Below the pieces are notes generated by a model that did no database searches, was not told the origin of the DNA, and saw only the letters and a program-made list of their open reading frames with translations. Both the position numbers and the translations under genes were made by a program. A stretch of 19,982 bases of DNA from Caldimicrobium sp964595655 (GTDB taxonomy: Bacteria; Desulfobacterota; Thermodesulfobacteria; Thermodesulfobacteriales; Thermodesulfobacteriaceae). Location: the NCBI GenBank assembly GCA_964595655.1, contig CAZQQV010000027.1:1-19982 (forward strand). Direction: 5' to 3'. This document shows, one piece after another, positions 6,684 to 13,165 of this stretch (the first letter of the stretch is position 1; every line of letters starts with the position of its first letter).

Positions 6684-7928
6684 ATGCCTGAATGTCTTCC
6701 CTTTTGTGGATGGCTCTATAATCTTGAGAAGGTAAGGCCTGAAGAGGTCCTTGCGCCTCCCTATGATGTTGTCTCTCCTGAAGAAATAGAATTTTATAAA
6801 CGCAAAAGCCCCTATAACATTTTTCATCTTGAACTTCCAGAAAACCCAAAAAAGGCAAAGGAACTCCTTGAAAAATTTATAAAAGAAAGAATTTTTCTTA
6901 AGAATGGGATACCCACTCTTTATTATCACGAGCTTTCCTTTGAATATAAAGGAAAAAGATATCTCCGAAGGGGCTTCATTCTTCTTGTAAAACTTCACAG
7001 CTTTGACGAGGGAAAGATAATACCCCATGAAAAAATCTATGCCAAAGTGGCTGAAGATCGCTTAAATCTGCTAAAGGAAACGAAATTTCAATTTAGTCAG
7101 ATCTTTGGGCTCTATGAAGATCCAGCTTTTGAAACCTTTAAAAGCCTTCCTGAAAATTTAGACTACTTTCTTGAAGTGACCTTAGAAAGGGAAACCCAAA
7201 GACTTGCCAAAATTCAGGATGAATCGCTTATAAAAGGGATTCTTTCTTTTTTAAATGATAAAAAAATATACATAGCAGATGGCCATCATCGCTATACCAC
7301 CGCCTTAAATTACAAAACCTATATGGAATCCCTTTACGGAAGGGATGACTCAAGGGACTATAATTATATAAGCATGTATATCAGCCCCTTTGAAGACGAA
7401 AATTTGCTTATGCTTCCCACTCACAGGGTTTATAAACTTTCTGATTCCCAGGGATTTTTTGAAAGAATTAAAGAATTTGTGGAGATTGAAAAAGAGCTTT
7501 TTCCTTTCGACTGGGATAAAGAAATAAAAAACTTTGCAGGAGAAAGCGGGCTTTTTGCCCTTGTCCTTGAAGAAAAAATTTATCTTTGTCGCATAAAAAA
7601 TTCCCTTTTTGAGAAGCTAAAGGAAAAAGAGCCTGAACTTTCTCAGCTTCCTCTCTGGAATTTTCTCCAAATCTTTGAGGAGGTAATGAAAATTCCCGAG
7701 GAGGCACTTAAGGCTGAAGGAAAGGTTGAATTTTTTTCGCAGGAAGAAGATGTCTTTGAAAGGACAAAAGGGGGATATGTGGGGATACTCTTTCCAAGGG
7801 TTTCAGCAGAGATTTTAAAGAGAATTGCTGAGAAAGGAAAGATTATGCCCCATAAATCCACCTATTTTTATCCCAAAATTCTAACAGGGCTTGTTCTTGC
7901 TGAGGTTTCAGGAAAAAGGGTAAAATGA
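6684..7928 (+). CDS. DUF1015 family protein
   Basis: A 414-aa cytosolic protein of the DUF1015 family. The family landmarks are clear: N-terminal APPYDVVSPEE (24-34), IFHLELP (46-52), RRGFILLVKL and IIPHEK near 95-117, and IADGHHRYTTAL (197-208). The DGHHR motif also occurs in ParB-like serine kinases such as archaeal SerK, so a nucleotide- or phosphate-handling role has been suspected. No function is established for this protein. There are no signal peptide or membrane segments. The ATG directly follows the cupin stop, and its own stop overlaps the next start as ATGA. The family assignment is secure; the biochemical role is not. Confidence 0.85.
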   Translation: MPECLPFCGWLYNLEKVRPEEVLAPPYDVVSPEEIEFYKRKSPYNIFHLELPENPKKAKELLEKFIKERIFLKNGIPTLYYHELSFEYKGKRYLRRGFILLVKLHSFDEGKIIPHEKIYAKVAEDRLNLLKETKFQFSQIFGLYEDPAFETFKSLPENLDYFLEVTLERETQRLAKIQDESLIKGILSFLNDKKIYIADGHHRYTTALNYKTYMESLYGRDDSRDYNYISMYISPFEDENLLMLPTHRVYKLSDSQGFFERIKEFVEIEKELFPFDWDKEIKNFAGESGLFALVLEEKIYLCRIKNSLFEKLKEKEPELSQLPLWNFLQIFEEVMKIPEEALKAEGKVEFFSQEEDVFERTKGGYVGILFPRVSAEILKRIAEKGKIMPHKSTYFYPKILTGLVLAEVSGKRVK

Positions 7929-8440
7929 GAAAGTCTCTGGAATATTTTTCAGAGCTTAAAGATAACTTTTTAAAAATTTTGAAGGCCATTTTAAAAGAAG
8001 ATAAACATTTTCAAGAAAGACTAATAAAACTCAGAGAGGCTATTTATAAAACAAGAAAGGCCTATCTTGAAACAGAGTCATTTCTCTTTTGTAAAGAATG
8101 CGCAGAAAAGGGCGTTATCTGTTGCGGAGAGGGGCTTGAATGGAAGCTTAGTCCCGAGGAATTTTTTTTGAATTTGGCTCTTTTTAGCCTTGAGGGAAAA
8201 ACTCTCTCCTTTGAGAACCCTTTAAAAAATCGCTGTCTCTTTCTCGGGGAAAGCGGCTGCATCCTCATTTTAACTCCCCTTTTTTGCAGAAACTTTTTTT
8301 GCAAGGAACTTCAAAATTTTTTAGGAAGGGAAAAACTTATATACCTCCAAAATATCCTGGAGGATGAGGCGGTTTTGACTTTTGAACTCTGCGAATATTT
8401 AAAGAAAAAGAAATATTTTGAGGGGGTTAAGATTATATGA
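7925..8440 (+). CDS. YkgJ-like cysteine-cluster protein
   Basis: A 171-aa protein whose N-terminal 50 residues are a charged helical stretch, followed by a cysteine cluster: Cys56-x2-Cys59-x6-Cys66-Cys67, then Cys104, Cys112, Cys121, Cys126 and Cys156. The pattern CxxC...CC followed by CLFLGESGC...FCRNFFC resembles the YkgJ/UPF0153 family, thought to chelate zinc or iron-sulfur. Here the usual (IY..RP..CR.F.C) segment reads ILILTPLFCRNFFC, and the spacing before CC is longer, so it is a divergent member. It overlaps both neighbours by ATGA. Its role is unknown; it could be a metal-binding or maturation factor. Confidence 0.6.
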   Translation: MRKSLEYFSELKDNFLKILKAILKEDKHFQERLIKLREAIYKTRKAYLETESFLFCKECAEKGVICCGEGLEWKLSPEEFFLNLALFSLEGKTLSFENPLKNRCLFLGESGCILILTPLFCRNFFCKELQNFLGREKLIYLQNILEDEAVLTFELCEYLKKKKYFEGVKII

Positions 8441-9408
8441 AATACTATCTTGTTACCGGGGCTGCAGGCTTTATTGGCTGGAGGGTTAGTGAATTTCTTT
8501 TAAAGGAGGGGAAGGCTGTTCTTGGAGTGGATGAATTAAATGATGCCTATGATCCCCTTCTCAAGGAGTGGAGACTTTCTCAGTTAAAAAAGTTTGAAAA
8601 CTTCAAATTTCACAGGCTCAATCTCTGTGATCTTTCTGCCCTAAGGCTTCTTTTTGAAATTTATCCCATTGAGGCTGTGATTCATCTTGCTGCAAGGGCA
8701 GGGGTGAGAAAAAGCGTTGAAGATCCCTGGATCTATGTGGAAAGCAATATTACGGCAACCCTCAATTTGCTCTCCCTGATGAAAGAATTTGGTATTTCCA
8801 AAATGGTTCTTGCCTCAACCTCTTCTGTTTATGCTGGGCAAAAACCCCCCTATCACGAAGAGCTTAAAGTTGATACCCCTCTTTCTCCCTATGCTGCAAC
8901 CAAAAGGGGGGCAGAGCTTCTTGCCTATACCTATCATCACCTCTATGGGCTTGATATCAGTGTCGTTAGATACTTTACTGTTTATGGGCCTGCAGGAAGG
9001 CCAGATATGAGTATTTTTAGATTTATAAAATGGATATATGAGGGAAAGCCCATTGAAATTTATGGAGATGGCACTCAGGCAAGGGATTTCACATATATTG
9101 ATGACATTGCAAGAGGGACTATTCTTGCATTAAAACCCTTGGGCTACGAAATCATCAATCTTGGAGGAGGAAGAAACCCTGTTTCCATAAACGAGGTTAT
9201 TGAGATTCTTGAGAGGTATTTGAATAAAAAGGCCCAAAGGATTTATCTTCCCTTCCACAAGGCAGATGTGAAGGTGACCTGGGCTGAGATTGAGAAGGCC
9301 AAACGCTTGCTTTCCTGGGAACCTGAGATAACCTTAGAGGAAGGCCTAAGGAGAACTGTGGATTGGGCTTTAGAAAACATTGACCTGATAGAAAGGATAA
9401 GGCTATGA
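8437..9408 (+). CDS. NAD-dependent sugar epimerase, UDP-glucuronate 4-epimerase-like
   Basis: A 323-aa extended short-chain dehydrogenase. It carries the Rossmann motif GAAGFIG (8-14), the acceptor loop TSSVY (128-132) and the catalytic YAATK (Tyr152, Lys156). VDELNDAYDPLLKEWRL (31-47) and RYFTVYGPAGRPDMSIFRF are hallmarks of UDP-glucuronate 4-epimerases (CapI/LpsL type), which make UDP-galacturonate for capsule or LPS. Related epimerases that use other UDP- or GDP-sugars cannot be excluded. It is ATGA-coupled on both sides. With the aldolase that follows, it gives the operon a carbohydrate flavour. Confidence 0.75.
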   Translation: MKYYLVTGAAGFIGWRVSEFLLKEGKAVLGVDELNDAYDPLLKEWRLSQLKKFENFKFHRLNLCDLSALRLLFEIYPIEAVIHLAARAGVRKSVEDPWIYVESNITATLNLLSLMKEFGISKMVLASTSSVYAGQKPPYHEELKVDTPLSPYAATKRGAELLAYTYHHLYGLDISVVRYFTVYGPAGRPDMSIFRFIKWIYEGKPIEIYGDGTQARDFTYIDDIARGTILALKPLGYEIINLGGGRNPVSINEVIEILERYLNKKAQRIYLPFHKADVKVTWAEIEKAKRLLSWEPEITLEEGLRRTVDWALENIDLIERIRL

Positions 9409-9971
9409 GGGATTTGAAGGAAGAACTCCTCTTTTGGACAAGATATCTTTGTGAAAAGGGCCTTATGACCGGCTCAGAGGGAAATCTTTCAATAAGGGCA
9501 GGGGAGGGATTTTTTATCACCCCCTCTGGAAAAATCAAGGAAACCCTTGAAAAAAGGGATCTTTCTTATATTAACCTTCAGGGGGAAATAATTTCTGGAA
9601 GGCCTTCATCAGAGTGGGGCCTTCATTTGAAGATTTATCAGAAAGTGACCTGTGCAAAGGGGGTGGTTCATGTTCATCCCCCCTTTGTTCTGATACTTGA
9701 GCGCCTTGGTTTTGAATTCAAAGAGTTTTCTCACCCTGAAGCACAACTTCTTCTCAAGGATCTTTCCCTTCTTCCCTATTTCCCTCCGGGAAGTAAAGGC
9801 CTCTGGGAATTTGCCTCAAATCTTTGTCGAAATAATTGTGTGGTAATTCTTAGGAAACACGGTGTTGTCTCCTGGGGGAAAACCCTTGAAGAGGCTGTTA
9901 ATTATGTTCTAATATTGGAAAAGCTTGCCTATTTGGAGTATCATATCTTTCGGGAAGGAGGTAAGTCATGA
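9405..9971 (+). CDS. Class II (zinc) aldolase/adducin family protein
   Basis: A 188-aa class II aldolase of the fuculose-phosphate-aldolase/adducin fold. Zinc ligands are visible as His89 and His91 (VHVHPPF) and His152 (RKHGVV), with the candidate catalytic Glu70 in RPSSEW. The phosphate-binding segments are SEGNLS (24-29; usually TSGNLS) and TPSGK (39-43). It probably cleaves or forms a short sugar phosphate (FucA-like), but substrate cannot be read from sequence. The family also includes methylthioribulose-1-phosphate dehydratases. It is linked by ATGA to the epimerase and to hemL. A strong AGGAGGT for hemL lies in its last codons. Confidence 0.8.
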   Translation: MRDLKEELLFWTRYLCEKGLMTGSEGNLSIRAGEGFFITPSGKIKETLEKRDLSYINLQGEIISGRPSSEWGLHLKIYQKVTCAKGVVHVHPPFVLILERLGFEFKEFSHPEAQLLLKDLSLLPYFPPGSKGLWEFASNLCRNNCVVILRKHGVVSWGKTLEEAVNYVLILEKLAYLEYHIFREGGKS

Positions 9972-11254
9972 AAAGAATGCGCTCAGAGCTTTATTTCAAT
10001 AGAGCAAAGGAGGTAATCCCTGGGGGAGTAAATAGTCCTGTTAGAGCCTGCAAGGCTGTAAAAAGTAACCCCATCTTTTTTGAAAGGGGGGAGGGGCCTT
10101 ATTTAATTGATGCTGATGGAAACAGATATATTGACTATGTTTGTTCCTGGGGGCCTCTTATTCTCGGGCATGCCCATCCAAATGTGATTGCTGAGGTCTA
10201 CTTTGCAAGCAAAAGGGGAACAAGTTTTGGAGCACCAACTTGGCTTGAAGTGGAAATGGCAGAAACCATAAGAAAGTGCATTCCCTCTATGGAAAAGGTT
10301 CGCCTCGTTAACTCAGGAACAGAGGCCACCATGAGTGCCTTGAGGCTTGCCCGGGCCTACACGGGTCGAAAAAAGATTATTAAATTTGATGGGTGCTATC
10401 ACGGACATGCCGATTCTCTTCTTGTAAAGGCTGGTTCTGGACTTGCCACCTTTGGAATTCCTGCAAGCCCTGGAGTTCCCGAGGAATTAACAGCCCACAC
10501 TATAAGTCTTCCCTTCAATGATGAGAGAGCAGTTTCTGAAGCCTTTGAGAAGCACGGTTCAGAAATTGCCTGTGTTATCCTTGAGCCTGTTCCAGCAAAC
10601 ATGGGAGTGGTTCCCCCTAAGGAGGGGTTTTTAAAATTTTTAAGAGAGATAACGGAAAAATATGGAGCCCTTTTAATATTTGATGAAGTTATTACAGGAT
10701 TCAGGCTTGGCCTTGGAGGTGCCCAGGAAAAGTTTGGAATAAAACCGGATTTAACCTGTCTTGGAAAGATTATAGGAGGGGGGCTTCCTGTTGGGGCTTA
10801 TGGGGGAAGAGCTGATATTATGAGCCTTGTTGCACCAGAGGGGCCAGTTTATCAGGCAGGGACCCTTTCGGGAAATCCCATTGCAGTTTCAGCAGGTCTT
10901 GCAACCATAAGAGAGCTCATGAAACCTGGGGCTTACGAAAGGCTTGAAATTTTAAGCCAGATGCTTGAAGAGGGGTTAAAAGAAATTTTAAAGGAGTTAG
11001 CCCTTCCCTACCAAGTGGTAAGATGTGCCTCCATGCTTACCCTCTTTTTTACTGATAAACCCGTTACAAACTTTTCTGAGGCTCAGGCCTGTGATACCGA
11101 GAAATTTGCAAGATTCTGGCAGGGCATGGTTGAAAGAGGTGTCTATTTGCCACCCTCTCAGTTTGAGGCCTGGTTTATAAGTTTAGCTCACAGTGAAAGG
11201 GAAATTGAGGCTACCCTCAGGGCAGCCAGGGAGACCCTGAGGGAAATGGGATAA
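9968..11254 (+). CDS. hemL: Glutamate-1-semialdehyde 2,1-aminomutase
   Basis: A 428-aa PLP enzyme that converts glutamate-1-semialdehyde to 5-aminolevulinate, the last step of the C5 route into heme and other tetrapyrroles. Motifs: PGGVNSPVRA at the N-terminus (18-27), SGTEATMSALRLARA (116-130), YHGHAD (144-149), LIFDEVITGFR (236-246) and the PLP lysine Lys267 in CLGKIIGGGLPVGAYGG. A strong AGGAGGT precedes the ATG. It is last in the rightward operon and ends 3 bp from the stop of ilvC on the other strand. Heme demand fits the nearby cytochrome c gene, though the two are not in one operon. Confidence 0.97.
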   Translation: MKRMRSELYFNRAKEVIPGGVNSPVRACKAVKSNPIFFERGEGPYLIDADGNRYIDYVCSWGPLILGHAHPNVIAEVYFASKRGTSFGAPTWLEVEMAETIRKCIPSMEKVRLVNSGTEATMSALRLARAYTGRKKIIKFDGCYHGHADSLLVKAGSGLATFGIPASPGVPEELTAHTISLPFNDERAVSEAFEKHGSEIACVILEPVPANMGVVPPKEGFLKFLREITEKYGALLIFDEVITGFRLGLGGAQEKFGIKPDLTCLGKIIGGGLPVGAYGGRADIMSLVAPEGPVYQAGTLSGNPIAVSAGLATIRELMKPGAYERLEILSQMLEEGLKEILKELALPYQVVRCASMLTLFFTDKPVTNFSEAQACDTEKFARFWQGMVERGVYLPPSQFEAWFISLAHSEREIEATLRAARETLREMG

Positions 11255-11257
11255 AAT

Positions 11258-12250
11258 TTACTTTTTCTTAAGCCAGGGCATCATTGCCCTCAGTCTTTTT
11301 CCAACCTCTTCAATGGGGTGCTCAGCCTCTTTTCTTCGTAGGGCATTGAGAACGGGTCTTCCAGCCTGATTTTCAAGGATCCACTCCCTGGCAAACTCTC
11401 CGCTTTGAATTTCTTTAAGAATCCTTTTCATTTCAGTTTTTACTGCGTCATTTATGATTCTTGGTCCCCTTGTCAGATCTCCATACTCAGCAGTATCACT
11501 TATGGAATATCTCATAAAGGCAAGTCCGCCTTCATAGATAAGGTCCACAATGAGTTTTAATTCGTGAAGGCATTCAAAATAGGCAATTTCTGGCTGATAG
11601 CCTGCTTCAACCAGGGTTTCAAAGCCAGCTTTAATAAGGGCTGAAAGGCCTCCGCAGAGAACCACTTGTTCTCCGAAAAGATCGGTTTCTGTCTCTTCTT
11701 TGAAGGTGGTTTGAATAACTCCGGCTCTTGTTCCGCCAATTCCCTTGGCATAGGCTAAGGCCTTTTCAAGGGCCTTTCCTGTAGCATCCTGGTGCACTGC
11801 AACAAGACAGGGAACCCCTGCGCCTCTTTCAAATTCCCTTCTTACGAGATGGCCTGGTCCCTTGGGAGCAACCATGGCTACATCCACCTCTGGAGGAGGA
11901 ATAATCTGGCCGTAGTGAATGTTAAAACCATGGGCAAAAAGAAGCATTTTTCCAGGCTTTAGTGCTGGTTCAATGGCCTCTTTATAAAGGGCAGGCTGGG
12001 TCTGATCCGGAACAAGAATCATGATGATATCTGCCTTTTCACAGGCCTCGCGGGGTGAAAGAGGCTCAAAGCCGTCATTTTTGGCTTTCTCCCAGCTTGG
12101 ACCACCTTGTTTTAGCCCTACAATTACATTTAGCCCTGAATCCCTTAAGTTTAAGGCATGTGCATGCCCCTGACTTCCATATCCAAGAACGGCTATAACT
12201 TTGTCCTTAAGAATGGAAAGATCTGTGTCTTGATCATAATAGACCTTCAT
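11258..12250 (-). CDS. ilvC: Ketol-acid reductoisomerase
   Basis: A 330-aa class I enzyme that isomerises and reduces 2-acetolactate (or acetohydroxybutyrate) in valine, isoleucine and leucine synthesis. It shows the Rossmann GYGSQGHAHALNL (23-35), VAPKGPGHLVRREF (127-140) and the Mg2+ ligands Asp190 and Glu194 in ETDLFGEQ. The cofactor-specificity loop reads GLKQGGPSW (45-53), where many NADPH-dependent relatives have an Arg-x-Gly-Ser pattern. Cofactor preference is therefore uncertain. The start has GGGAGGTG upstream. It stands alone, without ilvB or ilvN, and converges on hemL. Confidence 0.96.
   Translation of the reverse strand: MKVYYDQDTDLSILKDKVIAVLGYGSQGHAHALNLRDSGLNVIVGLKQGGPSWEKAKNDGFEPLSPREACEKADIIMILVPDQTQPALYKEAIEPALKPGKMLLFAHGFNIHYGQIIPPPEVDVAMVAPKGPGHLVRREFERGAGVPCLVAVHQDATGKALEKALAYAKGIGGTRAGVIQTTFKEETETDLFGEQVVLCGGLSALIKAGFETLVEAGYQPEIAYFECLHELKLIVDLIYEGGLAFMRYSISDTAEYGDLTRGPRIINDAVKTEMKRILKEIQSGEFAREWILENQAGRPVLNALRRKEAEHPIEEVGKRLRAMMPWLKKK
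11275..11300 (+). terminator. Candidate hemL-operon terminator inside the ilvC 3' end
   Basis: AGGGCA (11275-11280), loop TCAT, TGCCCT (11285-11290), then CAGTCTTTTT. On the plus strand this is a 6-bp stem with a short T-rich tail, 20 bp past the hemL stop. It lies within ilvC coding sequence on the opposite strand. The stem is short, so the call is moderate. Confidence 0.4.
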
Positions 12251-12286
12251 AATACACCTCCCAATCGTTTGATTTTAAAACTGAAT

Positions 12287-12301
12287 TTTATCACTGATAA
12301 A
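12287..12301. promoter_or_regulatory. 15-bp palindrome in the ilvC promoter region
   Basis: TTTATC-ACT-GATAAA has perfect 6-bp arms and lies 36 bp upstream of the ilvC start. On the minus strand it overlaps TAAAAT (12290-12285), a possible -10 with a weak TTCTCA 16 bp further upstream. It could be an operator for ilvC. The rest of 12302-12480 shows no gene or clear signal. Confidence 0.35.
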
Positions 12302-12480
12302 GGAATTGAGAAGGGATTTTTTGAATAACTAATTTAGATTAAAAGATGAAAAAGAATCAATTAACCCTATTTCTACAGCAGCCAATAAAAAGGTACCCCA
12401 GCTAAGAGGTTTTTATCTTTGTGGACTTTTACAAAAATCTTTAAACTAAAGCTTTATTAACTTCGCTTCGTAATTATTTT

Positions 12481-12501
12481 GAGGGGGCTTTGCGCCCCCT
12501 C
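12481..12501 (-). terminator. G/C-rich hairpin after the cytochrome/peptide genes
   Basis: GAGGGGGC (12481-12488) and GCCCCCTC (12494-12501) form a perfect 8-bp stem with a 5-nt loop, 8 bp past the stop of the small peptide gene. Position and strength suggest a terminator for that leftward pair. No T-run follows on the minus strand, so it is not a textbook intrinsic terminator; it may stabilise the mRNA 3' end instead. Confidence 0.5.
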
Positions 12502-12509
12502 TTTCAAGG

Positions 12510-12668
12510 TTAGCAACCTTCTACTTTCTTTTTCTTGGGTGTTTCTTTTTTGGTGGCGTTGGCAGTTGCGTTGTCCTTCTTAGCATCCTTCTTTTCAGCA
12601 GCTAACCCCATTCCTACAGCACCAAAAAGGAAGGTAACTCCAGCAAAAAGGGCTACTAATTTCTTCAT
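12510..12668 (-). CDS. Secreted 52-aa Lys-rich peptide ending in Gly-Cys
   Basis: A short ORF, MKKLVALFAGVTFLFGAVGM followed by GLAA, then a mature part starting EKKDAKKD and ending KKKKVEGC. Residues 1-24 look like a Sec signal peptide with an LAA cleavage site. The mature part would be about 28 residues with 10 lysines and a single Cys at the very end. GGAGGTG stands five bases before the ATG, and the gene starts 15 bp after the cytochrome stop, so both are real and co-transcribed. Its leader resembles that of the cytochrome (MKKLVAL in both). I recognise no family. The terminal Cys could form a disulfide or carry a cofactor link, but this is inference. Confidence 0.7.
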   Translation of the reverse strand: MKKLVALFAGVTFLFGAVGMGLAAEKKDAKKDNATANATKKETPKKKKVEGC

Positions 12669-12683
12669 AGTATCACCTCCTTA

Positions 12684-12935
12684 TTATTTTTTAGCAGCTT
12701 CAAAGGCCTTCTTAATGTCTTCATCCGTTACGGACTTGTGAAGGGCCTTTTTGGCAGACTTATTTCTCAAAAAGTCCACCAACTCATTTGCGCTTTTTGC
12801 TCCGCTTTTCTTAATGTTTTCAGCTAACTTGTCCATGGTTTTGTGACACTTTATGCAGGAAAGATCTGTTGCAAAAACCGAAGATACTGATACTGCAAAA
12901 ATCCCTCCTACAAGTAATGCTACAAGCTTTTTCAT
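12684..12935 (-). CDS. Small periplasmic monoheme cytochrome c
   Basis: An 83-aa precursor with a Sec signal peptide (1-22, ending VFA) and one heme c site, Cys27-Ile-Lys-Cys30-His31. The proximal ligand is His31. The sixth ligand is not obvious: Met34 is too close to the heme motif for a classical class I cytochrome, and His66 is the only other candidate. The rest is a Lys-rich helical domain of about 50 residues. It should act as a small electron carrier or sensor in the periplasm, and needs cytochrome c maturation genes from elsewhere. The start is the ATG at 12935, preceded by GGAGGAGGTG; an upstream in-frame GTG lies on that ribosome-binding site. A strong promoter precedes it. Confidence 0.85.
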   Translation of the reverse strand: MKKLVALLVGGIFAVSVSSVFATDLSCIKCHKTMDKLAENIKKSGAKSANELVDFLRNKSAKKALHKSVTDEDIKKAFEAAKK

Positions 12936-12971
12936 GGCTACACCTCCTCCCAAGTTTTTTATTTAAAACTT

Positions 12972-12999
12972 TTTATAAAAAACTTTTTTCAAATGTCAA
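12972..12999 (-). promoter_or_regulatory. Cytochrome c/peptide promoter
   Basis: On the minus strand TTGACA (12999-12994), a 16-bp spacer and TATAAA (12977-12972) form a near-consensus sigma-70 promoter, 36 bp upstream of the cytochrome ATG. Confidence 0.7.
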
Positions 13000-13127
13000 G
13001 CTATGAGTTATGTATTCAATTTTTATGCCCGAATTAAATTTGCAAAATTTGGCTTTTTTCGTACCTTTAAGCCCAGGGTTAAAGACAACATTGTCAGTCA
13101 GGACGACAAAAGTGTAAGAGACAAAAA

Positions 13128-13155
13128 TTGACTTAAAAAAAAGCATGGCTATATT
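13128..13155 (+). promoter_or_regulatory. recN promoter, probably giving a leaderless transcript
   Basis: TTGACT (13128-13133), 16 bp, then TATATT (13150-13155). Transcription would begin near 13162, only a few bases before the recN ATG at 13166. No ribosome-binding site precedes that ATG. The imperfect palindrome GACAACATTGTC lies upstream at 13084-13095. Confidence 0.5.
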
Positions 13156-13165
13156 TAAATTTGCT

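Noticed and set aside
6600..7028. 142-codon minus-strand ORF opposite the cupin and DUF1015 genes
   Set aside because: It is antisense to two well-supported genes, and its low-complexity Lys/Phe-rich product reflects the A/T-rich opposite strand.
11214..11243. CCCTCAGGG/CCCTGAGGG stem as an intrinsic terminator for hemL or ilvC
   Set aside because: No T-run follows on either strand, and it lies in conserved hemL coding sequence; it is kept only as an observation.
12340..12410. Short ORF (19 codons) and possible leader peptide in the ilvC upstream region
   Set aside because: It is on the opposite strand to ilvC, has no ribosome-binding site, and is not rich in branched-chain residues.
13145..13165. 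Earlier ATG for recN
   Set aside because: It adds seven residues not typical of RecN, lies between the predicted -35 and -10, and lacks a ribosome-binding site.
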